Assembly (NCBI RefSeq): GCF_014656435.1
Contig: NZ_BNCK01000011.1
Location: 1-64,000 of the forward strand
Reading direction: 5' to 3'
From: Thalassotalea marina
GTDB taxonomy: Bacteria; Pseudomonadota; Gammaproteobacteria; Enterobacterales; Alteromonadaceae
Length of the DNA stretch: 64,000 nucleotides
This document shows, in pieces, positions 1-8,273 of the stretch. Under the pieces are notes generated by a model. It was not told where the DNA came from, did no database searches, and was given only the letters and a program-made list of their open reading frames with translations. Numbering within the stretch: the stretch's first letter is position 1; every line of letters starts with the position of its first letter. Both the position numbers and the translations under genes were made by a program.

Positions 1-57
1 GCTTAGCGACAATAGCGTTGTAGAAAGTTCCCATGTGAGAGTAGGACATCGCTAAGC
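1..57 (+). rRNA. 5S rRNA remnant (internally shortened or mis-joined)
   Basis: Bases 27-57 carry the hallmark 3' end of bacterial 5S rRNA (CCATGTGAGAGTAGG followed by the closing strand of helix I). Bases 1-8 (GCTTAGCG) are exactly complementary to 50-57 (CGCTAAGC), and bases 1-21 look like the usual 5' end of a gammaproteobacterial 5S. The whole is 57 nt where a 5S is about 115-120 nt, so the middle (helices II-III) is missing. Either it is a deleted 5S copy, or the window starts at a contig end inside an rRNA operon and the join is artefactual. A good terminator follows, as expected after an rRNA operon. Confidence 0.6.
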
Positions 58-70
58 TTCTATTCCAAAG

Positions 71-101
71 AAAAGGCCGTCTTCACAGACGGCCTTTTTT
101 T
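71..101 (+). terminator. Rho-independent terminator of the rRNA operon
   Basis: An 11-nt arm (71-81, AAAAGGCCGTC) pairs with 88 onward (GACGGCC plus T run) around a 6-nt loop and ends in seven T. It lies 14 nt after the 5S-like end and is the expected transcription stop. Confidence 0.9.
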
Positions 102-120
102 ATGGACAAAATTTATGGAG

Positions 121-220
121 TACTCTCACGAGAGTAGGGTTAAAAAGGTTAACAGCCAAGATGAACAATTTCATGTTGGCCCTTTTTAACCGAATGAGCT
201 CTGCGAATTCGCGGGCCTGA
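121..220 (+). repeat. Structured repeat, copy A (three hairpins in a row)
   Basis: Three successive hairpins: TACTCTC/GAGAGTA (121-136), a long arm pair GGTTAAAAAGG/CCTTTTTAACC (138-148 with 181-191), and CTGCGAA/TTCGCGG (201-214). The tail GAGCTCTGCGAATT (196-209) recurs in copy B at 359-372. No reading frame is evident. It may be transcribed read-through from the rRNA operon. Confidence 0.5.
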
Positions 221-244
221 GCTAAGCTTTTAATTAAAAAGAAG

Positions 245-270
245 AGCCACTCATTGAGTGGCTTTTTTTT
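245..270 (+). terminator. Rho-independent terminator between the two repeats
   Basis: AGCCACTCA (245-253) pairs with TGAGTGGCT (255-263) and runs into eight T. It closes a transcription unit covering repeat copy A, so that copy may be an expressed RNA or a tail of the rRNA transcript. Confidence 0.85.
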
Positions 271-287
271 AACTCAATTTTAGTTGT

Positions 288-383
288 CCTACTTTCGATT
301 AGGGAGAAGCAGGATAGGATTGAATAAACAGTTTTATTCAATCCCTGATGAGCGCATTGAGCTCTGCGAATTTGCAGGGCTGA
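288..383 (+). repeat. Structured repeat, copy B
   Basis: Same order of hairpins as copy A with diverged sequence: CCTA/TAGG (288-303), GGATTGAATAAA/TTTATTCAATCC (317-328 with 333-344), and CTGCGAA/TTTGCAG (364-377). In the last hairpin, changes relative to copy A keep pairing (T-G becomes T-A, G-C becomes G-T). The remainder up to 447 shows nothing else recognisable. Confidence 0.45.
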
Positions 384-447
384 AACCTAGAAAAACCCGT
401 AGTTTGCTTTACGGCGTTACGATTTAAAATTTACTCATAAACCTCGT

Positions 448-1047
448 TTAATGATAACCAGGAATATTCTCTCCTAGTATAATATCTCGTGTTACCAGCC
501 AAACACCTGCTTTATTTTTTTTAGGTTCAGACAGCCCGCACCCTCCTCGGCATAGTGTTTTACTTTTTTTATCAGCAGATAACAGTGGATCGTCACTAAA
601 GGTTATATCATCAATGTAATAAGTCCCTCTGTTTGGTTCAATTACATGAAAGTGGATATGTTGTGGCTCTCTACCATTAGGGTACGCAACTGGACGTATA
701 CTATTAAAGCTATAAGCACCGCTAAGATCTGTTTTCGCCCAGCCTCTTAACTTGCCATGGAAAGTATCGCTTTTTGGGTATTTGCCTGTAGCATCGGTTT
801 GATAAGCATAAACGATAATATTTGGTGCTGGCTTTCCTTCTTGCGTAAATACGTTTCCGGTTATTTTTAATGGCTCTCCTTGCTCTTCAGTTGGTGAAAT
901 TCTGCTATCAGATTTTATTTTCTTTGGCATATTAACAAAAACATTTTCGCAGCCTTGGCAAGGTCCACCAATAACAAGTTCATTAGCATCTGCAATAGCG
1001 GTAAACGTTAATAAAGTGGATATTAGTAAACAAGTTGTACGCATCAT
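448..1047 (-). CDS. Secreted intradiol ring-cleavage dioxygenase-like protein
   Basis: This 199-aa protein has a signal peptide (about 1-21) and an intradiol-dioxygenase-like beta fold. Family iron ligands are two Tyr and two His; Tyr80/Tyr82, Tyr122 and the HIH pair His130/His132 fit them, which suggests an intact Fe(III) site. Cytosolic members cleave catechol or protocatechuate, but exported members are poorly characterised, so the substrate is unknown. Two small Cys pairs (30/33 and 166/170) could form disulfides. It starts ATGATG behind GAGGAACC. The upstream cytochrome b561 gene ends 8 bp away, so the two are probably co-transcribed. Confidence 0.75.
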   Translation of the reverse strand: MMRTTCLLISTLLTFTAIADANELVIGGPCQGCENVFVNMPKKIKSDSRISPTEEQGEPLKITGNVFTQEGKPAPNIIVYAYQTDATGKYPKSDTFHGKLRGWAKTDLSGAYSFNSIRPVAYPNGREPQHIHFHVIEPNRGTYYIDDITFSDDPLLSADKKSKTLCRGGCGLSEPKKNKAGVWLVTRDIILGENIPGYH

Positions 1048-1055
1048 TGGTTCCT

Positions 1056-1652
1056 CTATTTGATTGGTTTAAAAGTGGTCATTTTTAATAAGGTGTCATC
1101 TTTGACTACAAAATGGTGGTAAAGCGCAGCAGCAATATGCAGAGCAAGTAATGGGATAATTAACCAAGCTCCGGTTATTTGATGAATAATGTCAGCAGGC
1201 TGTGACAATGCACTTAACGTAGCGTTTACAATGTCACACAATGCTACTGGATTGTGGCGATGAAGATCATAAAAAAAATACAAGCTAATCTGGCCTTTTC
1301 CACAAATAAAATAATCTGCTTTAGACAGATAGCCGCTAAGTGGCATTATTATCATGATCAAATATAGAGTGCCATGAAGAATACGTGAGGCGTTAGCTAC
1401 TTTTTGGCTTTTGCTATTAACTCGTGGTGGCTTATCAATTAAGCGCCAAAATATTCGTAATACAACTAAAACAGCTAAAGTTAAACCAACAGAAAAGTGT
1501 AGTTGAATAGCATACCAATTTTCCTTATCGGAGATAGCAAACCATTCACGAAAATAAATGGTCAAATAGCTAATTATAAAAAGAAACGCAGTTAGCCAAT
1601 GAAGCCATTTTGTGACAGTGCCATATGTTGTATGTGTGTTTCTGATATTCAC
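1056..1652 (-). CDS. Cytochrome b561 family membrane protein
   Basis: A 198-aa integral membrane protein of about four helices with the di-haem cytochrome b561 (YceJ/CybB-like) pattern. The first helix begins with KWLHW (His18), and further candidate haem ligands are His52, His93, His157 and His172. It would pass electrons from the quinone pool to a periplasmic acceptor. The start is GTG at 1652: an ATG just upstream runs into TAA after two codons, and no strong ribosome-binding site is seen. It immediately precedes the secreted dioxygenase-like gene, hinting that b561 supplies its electrons (inference). Confidence 0.85.
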   Translation of the reverse strand: MNIRNTHTTYGTVTKWLHWLTAFLFIISYLTIYFREWFAISDKENWYAIQLHFSVGLTLAVLVVLRIFWRLIDKPPRVNSKSQKVANASRILHGTLYLIMIIMPLSGYLSKADYFICGKGQISLYFFYDLHRHNPVALCDIVNATLSALSQPADIIHQITGAWLIIPLLALHIAAALYHHFVVKDDTLLKMTTFKPIK

Positions 1653-1741
1653 AAAGGATTAATTCATCTTGTACTTTTAATGGCAGTACAATTACTCGTG
1701 AATACGATGTTTTCAAGCTGGAATGATTTAAGACGATGACT

Positions 1742-2554
1742 TTATATGTCGACAAGATGACTTGAGTCAAATTGCTGTTTAAAAGCTTTGACGTAATTTC
1801 TACTTAACCTGACTTCCGTGCCATTTTCTAAAATCAGATCATAGTCTCCATTTAAACGAGATTTATAAGAAAGTACTTTGTCGATGTTTACGATCATAGA
1901 GCGGTGAATTCTAATAAACCTATGATCAAGTTCGCTTATTATTGATTTAAGCGTAGCTGAATATAGGTGTGTTTTCTGTGCTAATTCGACATTCACATAT
2001 GGGGTAGCTGATTTGATAATAATGATATCTTCAAGCTTTATTATCTCATGGGTCCTGCCTGAATTTATGGTTAAATATTTATGAGAAGGCTCTACAGTCT
2101 TGATTGTTAACGGCGCTTGTTTTGCTTTGTTGAGTTGCCAATACTTAATTACCGCTATAAAGGCGCCATAGACCATCAGTATACTGACCAAGTCGTTGCT
2201 AAGTGTAAAAGTTAGTACTTTAATAATTCCGTAGGCTTGATCTCGAAATATGCTGGATAATATCCAAATAGATAAAGCGACTAACAACACATGTACAGAG
2301 GTGTATAAAGCAAATACCTTTATTAAATTTGGGGTGCTTGTGGAAACCTTATGATTGAATAGTTTTTTGATGCTCAGTAGCAATGGAGGAAAGTAAAACC
2401 AAACGGTTTTAAACAGCAATGATTCTTCAAAATAGAAAGATGAACTATTACGCTTGGCATGCAAATAATCTTGAAAGATAGCAATACATGCAATTGAAAT
2501 AAAGAGTATCAGCAAGATTAAAATTAACCTGTTGTTGAAGTAATCTTTTGACAT
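1742..2554 (-). CDS. Membrane-anchored LytTR family transcriptional regulator
   Basis: The 270-aa protein has about four transmembrane helices in residues 8-150, followed by a LytTR DNA-binding domain (about 165-262) with the typical RIHRSMIVN and VRLSRNYV segments. There is no receiver domain, so a signal would be sensed by the membrane part directly. An AGAGGT ribosome-binding site precedes the ATG. It is the distal gene of a minus-strand series (3467, 3077, 2554) downstream of the ABC/peptidase genes, and may be an extra regulator of that cluster. Confidence 0.8.
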   Translation of the reverse strand: MSKDYFNNRLILILLILFISIACIAIFQDYLHAKRNSSSFYFEESLLFKTVWFYFPPLLLSIKKLFNHKVSTSTPNLIKVFALYTSVHVLLVALSIWILSSIFRDQAYGIIKVLTFTLSNDLVSILMVYGAFIAVIKYWQLNKAKQAPLTIKTVEPSHKYLTINSGRTHEIIKLEDIIIIKSATPYVNVELAQKTHLYSATLKSIISELDHRFIRIHRSMIVNIDKVLSYKSRLNGDYDLILENGTEVRLSRNYVKAFKQQFDSSHLVDI

Positions 2555-2588
2555 GTTGTACCTCTACAGATTTCCCATTACATCTGCA

Positions 2589-3077
2589 TTAATCCAAGGA
2601 CTTTAACGTATCAAAGATCTGAGATGACAAAGCCGTAAAGTTTTGGTGGATTGACGCAGATAGTTTTTCCTCTTGGTCAAAGTCAGGTTGCTCTAGTAAA
2701 GGGATTTCAATAACTGAATATTCAGGCATCACCTCACTTATCCATTTATGACCTTGCAGCTTTTGCCAATAGTTAATTTGAATCGGTTTCGTTTGACCAA
2801 GTAACCAAAGTTCAAACTGTACTTGTTGATGGTTTAACACTATCGCTAGTTTAAGTTTGCGGTGTTTCAGAAAATCATTTTGCAGGTAGAAATAAGTATA
2901 GTCGACGTAACCATGCAGAATGTTAGCAACAGAATATTCATTTTTGTATTGATTGTTAAACTCAGTTCTTAGTTTTTGCACTATACCAACTAAGCGCTGA
3001 TAGGTTTGCTGAAAGTGCCCGTCTGCTAGCACTTCTTTGTATGCTGGAATTAGTTTATTTAAGCTGGAACCAGACAT
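2589..3077 (-). CDS. Conserved hypothetical protein, possibly DUF7000-like
   Basis: A 162-aa soluble, mostly helical protein with no signal peptide or membrane segment. It has a central aromatic-rich stretch (YVDYTYFYLQNDFL) followed by a predicted beta sheet. It loosely recalls small proteins grouped as DUF7000, but I cannot confirm this and no function is known. It sits 18 bp after the upstream three-helix membrane protein and 34 bp before the LytTR regulator, so it is probably part of the same transcript. AAAGGA lies just before the ATG. Confidence 0.6.
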   Translation of the reverse strand: MSGSSLNKLIPAYKEVLADGHFQQTYQRLVGIVQKLRTEFNNQYKNEYSVANILHGYVDYTYFYLQNDFLKHRKLKLAIVLNHQQVQFELWLLGQTKPIQINYWQKLQGHKWISEVMPEYSVIEIPLLEQPDFDQEEKLSASIHQNFTALSSQIFDTLKSLD

Positions 3078-3095
3078 GTCCTTTCGCCTTTTGAC

Positions 3096-3467
3096 TTATA
3101 TATTAACCAATAAATTGATGTACATTATGCTCATACTCAGGGTTACGATACTTGCAAGACTCATCATTAATGTACGTTCCGGAATAACATGAAGAACAAG
3201 CTCTGGCATTTGTTTTAAGCTTTGGTAAGAAGGAATAAACCAAATGCTATATTGCTCAAATTGTTGAAATTTAGTCATGGCTTTGTTGAGCAATAGTTTA
3301 ATGCCAGACAAATACATTAAAACAAAGGTAGAAGCGCCTAATACTTCTATTAACGCCATCAATTCCATGCCAAGCAACAGTTCTGGGCCGGCAATAACCA
3401 TTACTAATAGCATGGCTAGTATTTGCCAAATGCCTTTTGATAGCAGGGCTTTAATTTTAGTGAGCAT
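3096..3467 (-). CDS. Small membrane protein, unknown function
   Basis: This 123-aa protein has three hydrophobic segments (about 12-30, 35-58 and 97-120) and a short soluble stretch between the second and third. No family is recognised. A clear AAGGAAC ribosome-binding site precedes the ATG. It heads the short minus-strand run that ends with the LytTR regulator. A strong symmetrical hairpin separates it from the upstream TPR gene, so it may have its own promoter. Confidence 0.6.
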   Translation of the reverse strand: MLTKIKALLSKGIWQILAMLLVMVIAGPELLLGMELMALIEVLGASTFVLMYLSGIKLLLNKAMTKFQQFEQYSIWFIPSYQSLKQMPELVLHVIPERTLMMSLASIVTLSMSIMYINLLVNI

Positions 3468-3522
3468 TTCAGTTCCTTTTATATGCTAGCGTACTGATAA
3501 ACACAGTTATATCAAATTAGAC

Positions 3523-3556
3523 AATTTTTAGCAGCACTCAAGTGCTGCTAAAAATT
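3523..3556. terminator. Symmetrical hairpin after the TPR gene
   Basis: AATTTTTAGCAGCACT (3523-3538) pairs perfectly with 3541-3556 around a 2-nt loop. It lies between the stop of the TPR gene and the next minus-strand gene. The T tracts are inside the stem rather than after it, so it is a weak or bidirectional terminator, or an mRNA 3'-end stabiliser. Confidence 0.5.
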
Positions 3557-3582
3557 CGTGAAGCTTTTATTTTTAATAATGC

Positions 3583-4611
3583 CTAGCCTTTGGTTAACTT
3601 CTTTAAAGCTTTTTGTGCATTGCGTTTCATGCTTTTATCAGTGGTTAGTGTTAATAGTTCCTTATAGGCGCTAATGGCTTTAGTATTTTGTTCTGCTTTA
3701 ACAAGTAACTGAGCATATTGTTGTAAGCTTTCAAGATAATCTTCATCCTTTACAGCACTTTCACTTAGTAGATGTGTGCTCGCCGCTATTCCTTTTTCGA
3801 TTGCAAGCCGTTCTTCTTTACTGAACATTGTGCTGTACCAACAGGCGGCATCCCATTTAGTGTACGCTTCATATGAAGGGGCAGGTAACATGCAAGCTTG
3901 ATAAAACAGCTCACCCGCTTGTGTTACTTTGTCAAAGGTCCATAGTAGTTGTGCTGCACGTTCAACTATTTCAACATTGTTTTTGTATTGTTGCGCAATA
4001 TCACTGGCATATTTTATCGCTTTGCTTTCCTGTTGCGTATTTTGCAATAAATCCATGTAAGCAATATGTGCATACGGCGTGTTTCCTTTTAATAGCATTG
4101 CGACGATAGGCTGTTGTTGCTCGCTGTCGCCGCCCATCATAGAAGGCTGACCATACGCTTTTGCAGCTTCCATTTGATATCTAGCATTTGTTGGCTCTAG
4201 TTTAGCCGCTTGTGTCATCGCTTTAACGTAGTGGCTGTAAATCGACATTTTGGAAAACATATTGCTGTTTTTAGCAATGGTTTGCCATAAATTTCCCGCC
4301 CAATACTGCACCTTTGCATTGTTTGAATGTGTTTTTGTAAAGGCCTCTAACGCATCGTCTGCATCATCTTCGTCAAGTTGTACTCGTATCGCAAGTAGTA
4401 GCAACTGTTCGTCGGTGTTAAGAGGTCTATCTAAAGCATGCAGAGTTGATCTAATAGTTTGATAATCTCTTACATAATAGCGTTTTTCTAATTCTTGTTG
4501 TTTGAATGCTGGCTTGCTAATTGTCTCTGCAAATATCGGCTGTGACATCGATAATGTGATTAAACTTGCCGTTAAAAAGGCGGCCTTAACCGCATGATTA
4601 ATTTTCATCAT
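3583..4611 (-). CDS. Exported TPR-repeat protein
   Basis: This 342-aa protein carries a signal peptide (1-28, ending before ETISK) followed by helical tetratricopeptide-like repeats: paired helices with small residues at the usual spacing, clearest around 130-160, 195-240 and 290-335. It would act as a periplasmic scaffold. TAGGAG precedes ATGATG. It lies 92 bp after the permease/peptidase fusion on the same strand, so a shared transcript and a role with that ABC system are likely but unproven. No enzymatic motif is visible. Confidence 0.7.
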   Translation of the reverse strand: MMKINHAVKAAFLTASLITLSMSQPIFAETISKPAFKQQELEKRYYVRDYQTIRSTLHALDRPLNTDEQLLLLAIRVQLDEDDADDALEAFTKTHSNNAKVQYWAGNLWQTIAKNSNMFSKMSIYSHYVKAMTQAAKLEPTNARYQMEAAKAYGQPSMMGGDSEQQQPIVAMLLKGNTPYAHIAYMDLLQNTQQESKAIKYASDIAQQYKNNVEIVERAAQLLWTFDKVTQAGELFYQACMLPAPSYEAYTKWDAACWYSTMFSKEERLAIEKGIAASTHLLSESAVKDEDYLESLQQYAQLLVKAEQNTKAISAYKELLTLTTDKSMKRNAQKALKKLTKG

Positions 4612-4703
4612 GTACTCCTAAGTGGTCAGTAATAGAAAAAGTAGGAAAAGTTAGGTGTACGTGAGCAAAACTTATTACAGCGATCCGCTCACGTACTGTC
4701 GTG

Positions 4704-7700
4704 CTAATTAATAGCGATAACGTTGTCTGACAGGTTTCGATCAATTGTGTGTAGTTTAGGATCTACCTGGACATGAGTCGGTTTGTTGTTAGTGAACAAA
4801 GTAACTTGAGTGTGCTCTTTGTTAAATTTCACTCTTTCAATTAACATGGCATTGTTATCGTCATAGGCTGGGTAACCGTCATATAATGCAACGTCTATGT
4901 CTTCATTGATTTTAACGGCTCTTTCTTCCCCACTTTGTAAATCTAAAGCCAGTTTTAATACGCTAATATCAACAGTCGTTTGATATTTGTTTTGCCCATC
5001 AATGGTCACTAATTTCGTTTTAGCTTGTTTCAATTCTAGGCTGTGAAATACCACTCGTTTAAACAAGTCGTCGATTTTTTCGATCTGTTGTTGACTAGCC
5101 TGCTGGTAAAAGGCGTCTAAAACATCCAAGGTTGTCGCTTTGTAAGGGTAACCCTTTTCAGTTAATAACTGCTTTAACGCTGCGTTAATTTTCTCTTCAC
5201 CTAAGATATCAAGCAATGTGTACATACTATGTTGACCTTTACCGTAGAATAGGTGCGAGTCATGACCCATGCTAAACAGTGGCTGTTCTACGTCATTCAT
5301 GTACGGGCGTACTTTTAAATAAAAGTCTAAAGATTGATTTACTAAGTCAAATGCAGTTGTAGCTCCATAAACATGTTTTAACATGACCAACTCAGTATAT
5401 TTGGCTAATGTTTCTGTCAACATAGCAGCACCAGCAATATAGTTTGGCTCCAAATAATCGCCCCAATATTGATGAGCAAATTCATGAGAAATTCCACGTA
5501 ACTGAGGATTAAACTCGTTCAAGTCTACTTGTCTGCTGTCTAGGTTAAACATTCTATTTTCCACCCCTACATACATACCAGGTTGAGAGCTACCAAATGA
5601 TTGAGCCGCTGAGAAATAAGGAATTTCTACTACTGCATAATGTTCACCTTTGTAAGGGATATAATGCTTGGCAAAATAGTCCATTGATTGTGTTAAAGCG
5701 GTCAATATCATCTGGTTATCTTGATTATGCTCAGGTGCATGGTAAACCGTAAGTTCAACACCATTATGCGTTGTCGTTTCTGTATCGAACTCAGCAGAAA
5801 CTACCGCAAGTTGTGCTTGAATAGGTGCAGCAGACTGGTAGTGGAAAAAATGGCGTTGTGCTTCTATCCACTGTTTTTTAAGTGTACCAACTGTCACAAC
5901 AGATTGTGGTGTTGTTGTTGAAATGATGGCATCAAACATTAGTTTGTCATTGGCAACAACGTGCATACCTTGCTCTGGTATAGTGCGTGTTAGTTCGGGC
6001 AAGTTATGCTCTTTACGATGTTCAGCGTCGGTAAGCACATAACGCTGGTTAAAACCAAACTGAGGGATCACATCTTCAACTTCTATATAACTACCACCTG
6101 CAGTTACATAGTGTTCGCCATCTAATTCGGCAAACGCGTTATGTGTTGCGTTAATCGTAAACTCTAGTGAAGTTTTAGCGTTTGGTGCTAAAGGTGAAGC
6201 TAAAGTAAACAACATGGTTTGGTGAGCCTGGTCATGTGTCGTTAATACCGCATCAGTAAGCGCTACTTGATAATTCACATGGCTTTGGCGTAATACTGAT
6301 ACCAATACCTCATTGATTGGCTCATCAGTTTGGTTTTCAATGATATAACTACCGCTTAGTTGATAACTACGTTGCTCTGGGAATATATCCATGGCCAGTT
6401 TTACGTCAACAATTGTTGGTATCGCTTTACCTTCGAACGACTGATATTGTTTTTCGTAGTCTGCCATTAATGCAATTTGTTGCTCTTCTGTCATAAAGGT
6501 ATTAAATACATTTGTTTGGTAGAAGATATAACTAGCGCTGGTGATACAAACTACAGCTAGGCTTGCTAATAGTACACGGGCTTTTTGTGTCAAACCTTCA
6601 GCCGTTACCGTATTGCCACGCTGCCAATACTTAACGGTAACAACACCTAAAATACCTGTTAATGATAACCAGTAAATGTTGTACCAGTGTGCAGCTTGTG
6701 CATGATAAATTGTGTCTGCCATGTCAGAGAACATGAAATAAGGCTGATAAGCAAATACCGTTAATGGGTGGTCAAGTAACAGGCCTTTGGCTATGCCGTT
6801 TAACACAAATACACCAACACCTAGCAACAAACCAATTGCTTTAACTTTGGCAAAGCGCTGCAAAAATAAGGTTAATAATGCGGCCAATAACATAGGTACA
6901 CCGCTGTAATAAAACAATAATAAGTACTGTTGTGGCTGAATGTTGAAATAACCTTGTGATAATTGGAAAACTATCGCAGAGATAATACTCACTAAAATCA
7001 ACGTGAAACCAATGGCTAGTACTGCAGCTAATTTAGCTAAATAGAAGGTGAAGTTATGAGTTGGTGTGCAATCGACTAGCGGTGCAATTTTTACCAAACG
7101 TTCATTCCAATAAAGCTCTACGGTGAAAAAGATCACCACTAACATACCAATTTTGGCTAATGGCTCTTGTAACCAACCTAAAATTAAAGCGGTTTGTGGT
7201 AGAAATGATTGGCCACCAGCAATGGGTCCTTCCAAAACACTGCTGATCAAGTTACCTAAAGTAAAAACAACAGTAGTGAACAATAGCACCAAGAATATTT
7301 TGCCTCGTGTCGCAGTAACGTATTCAATGTTAAATTTTGACCAAGCAACAGACCAGTTAATTTGGTTAAAGTTGATAAGCGGCTTAATGCTTTTATATGG
7401 CTCGACATTATTATTGTTGTCAGCGCTTTCATCAGCCTCTTTTTGAGCAGGTTTTGTTACCTTGATTTTATGTTCAGCGCGAAAGCTAAATGCTTTATAC
7501 GTGAAGACAAACAAACTTAAACTAATTGCTAACCATAAAATACGGTTAAACAATAGTGAGCCAGTTAGTGATGGCATAAATGTATTGCGTTGCTCAGCAC
7601 TCCAATAGGCTGATTGTTCAGCAAAAGCAATAAGGCCATAAGGTTCAAGTAACGAGGCAAAGCCATATCCTTCAGACAATACTGAAGAAGAAGCCATCAA

Positions 7701-8273
7701 TGGTGAGTTACCTAATATTGAACCTATGATGTAAACCACGTACAGCACGATGCCTGAAACAAATACCGCAATCATATTCTTGCTTAGCATTGCGGCAGCA
7801 AATACAAAAGACGTACACAGAAATACGCTTGGTACAATGAACAGTAAATAGTTGCCTAGGTAGTAACTTAGGTTAAATGGACCAACCAATTCAGCTTCTA
7901 AGAACAAAGGTGTGATCATCATGCCAATTAGCGCTAAAAATAATACGGCACAAGTGGCAATGGCGATGCTGAAATAACGACTGGCCAAATACTTAAATTT
8001 ATCTATAGGTGTAGTAAAAATAAGAGCTTCCATTTTGTATTGGCTATCGCGCAATACCGTAGCAGAAGCCAAAACACAGGTAACAAAAATGATATTTGGC
8101 GCAATAAACAGTAATGTTTGGCTGATGGCATGAGCGGAGTTTGCATAAACTAGCGCTGAACCTCGTTGCGTGGTAATTAATACCGCCATCCATACCATAG
8201 CGAAGGAAGCAGCCCAAAAACCACCTTGTTTAATTTGTTGTTTTAATTCAAAGGGCAATAACTTAAGCAACAT
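4704..8273 (-). CDS. ABC permease fused to M1-family metallopeptidase
   Basis: This 1189-aa protein combines two ABC-2-type permease modules (helices in about 20-290 and 320-620) with a C-terminal M1 (gluzincin) aminopeptidase-like domain. The zinc motif is HEFAH at 930-934, and Glu954, 20 residues beyond, is the expected third ligand. The peptidase would face the periplasm. Start chosen at 8273: AGGAGGT sits 4 nt upstream, whereas the longer frame needs a TTG at 8300 without a site. It overlaps the end of the ATPase gene by 11 bp. Such fusions are annotated in many genomes, but their substrate is not established. Confidence 0.9.
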   Translation of the reverse strand: MLLKLLPFELKQQIKQGGFWAASFAMVWMAVLITTQRGSALVYANSAHAISQTLLFIAPNIIFVTCVLASATVLRDSQYKMEALIFTTPIDKFKYLASRYFSIAIATCAVLFLALIGMMITPLFLEAELVGPFNLSYYLGNYLLFIVPSVFLCTSFVFAAAMLSKNMIAVFVSGIVLYVVYIIGSILGNSPLMASSSVLSEGYGFASLLEPYGLIAFAEQSAYWSAEQRNTFMPSLTGSLLFNRILWLAISLSLFVFTYKAFSFRAEHKIKVTKPAQKEADESADNNNNVEPYKSIKPLINFNQINWSVAWSKFNIEYVTATRGKIFLVLLFTTVVFTLGNLISSVLEGPIAGGQSFLPQTALILGWLQEPLAKIGMLVVIFFTVELYWNERLVKIAPLVDCTPTHNFTFYLAKLAAVLAIGFTLILVSIISAIVFQLSQGYFNIQPQQYLLLFYYSGVPMLLAALLTLFLQRFAKVKAIGLLLGVGVFVLNGIAKGLLLDHPLTVFAYQPYFMFSDMADTIYHAQAAHWYNIYWLSLTGILGVVTVKYWQRGNTVTAEGLTQKARVLLASLAVVCITSASYIFYQTNVFNTFMTEEQQIALMADYEKQYQSFEGKAIPTIVDVKLAMDIFPEQRSYQLSGSYIIENQTDEPINEVLVSVLRQSHVNYQVALTDAVLTTHDQAHQTMLFTLASPLAPNAKTSLEFTINATHNAFAELDGEHYVTAGGSYIEVEDVIPQFGFNQRYVLTDAEHRKEHNLPELTRTIPEQGMHVVANDKLMFDAIISTTTPQSVVTVGTLKKQWIEAQRHFFHYQSAAPIQAQLAVVSAEFDTETTTHNGVELTVYHAPEHNQDNQMILTALTQSMDYFAKHYIPYKGEHYAVVEIPYFSAAQSFGSSQPGMYVGVENRMFNLDSRQVDLNEFNPQLRGISHEFAHQYWGDYLEPNYIAGAAMLTETLAKYTELVMLKHVYGATTAFDLVNQSLDFYLKVRPYMNDVEQPLFSMGHDSHLFYGKGQHSMYTLLDILGEEKINAALKQLLTEKGYPYKATTLDVLDAFYQQASQQQIEKIDDLFKRVVFHSLELKQAKTKLVTIDGQNKYQTTVDISVLKLALDLQSGEERAVKINEDIDVALYDGYPAYDDNNAMLIERVKFNKEHTQVTLFTNNKPTHVQVDPKLHTIDRNLSDNVIAIN

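Noticed and set aside
1570-1770. Minus-strand 66-codon frame overlapping the b561 start
   Set aside because: It overlaps the b561 gene in another frame, has no family resemblance and an atypical composition.
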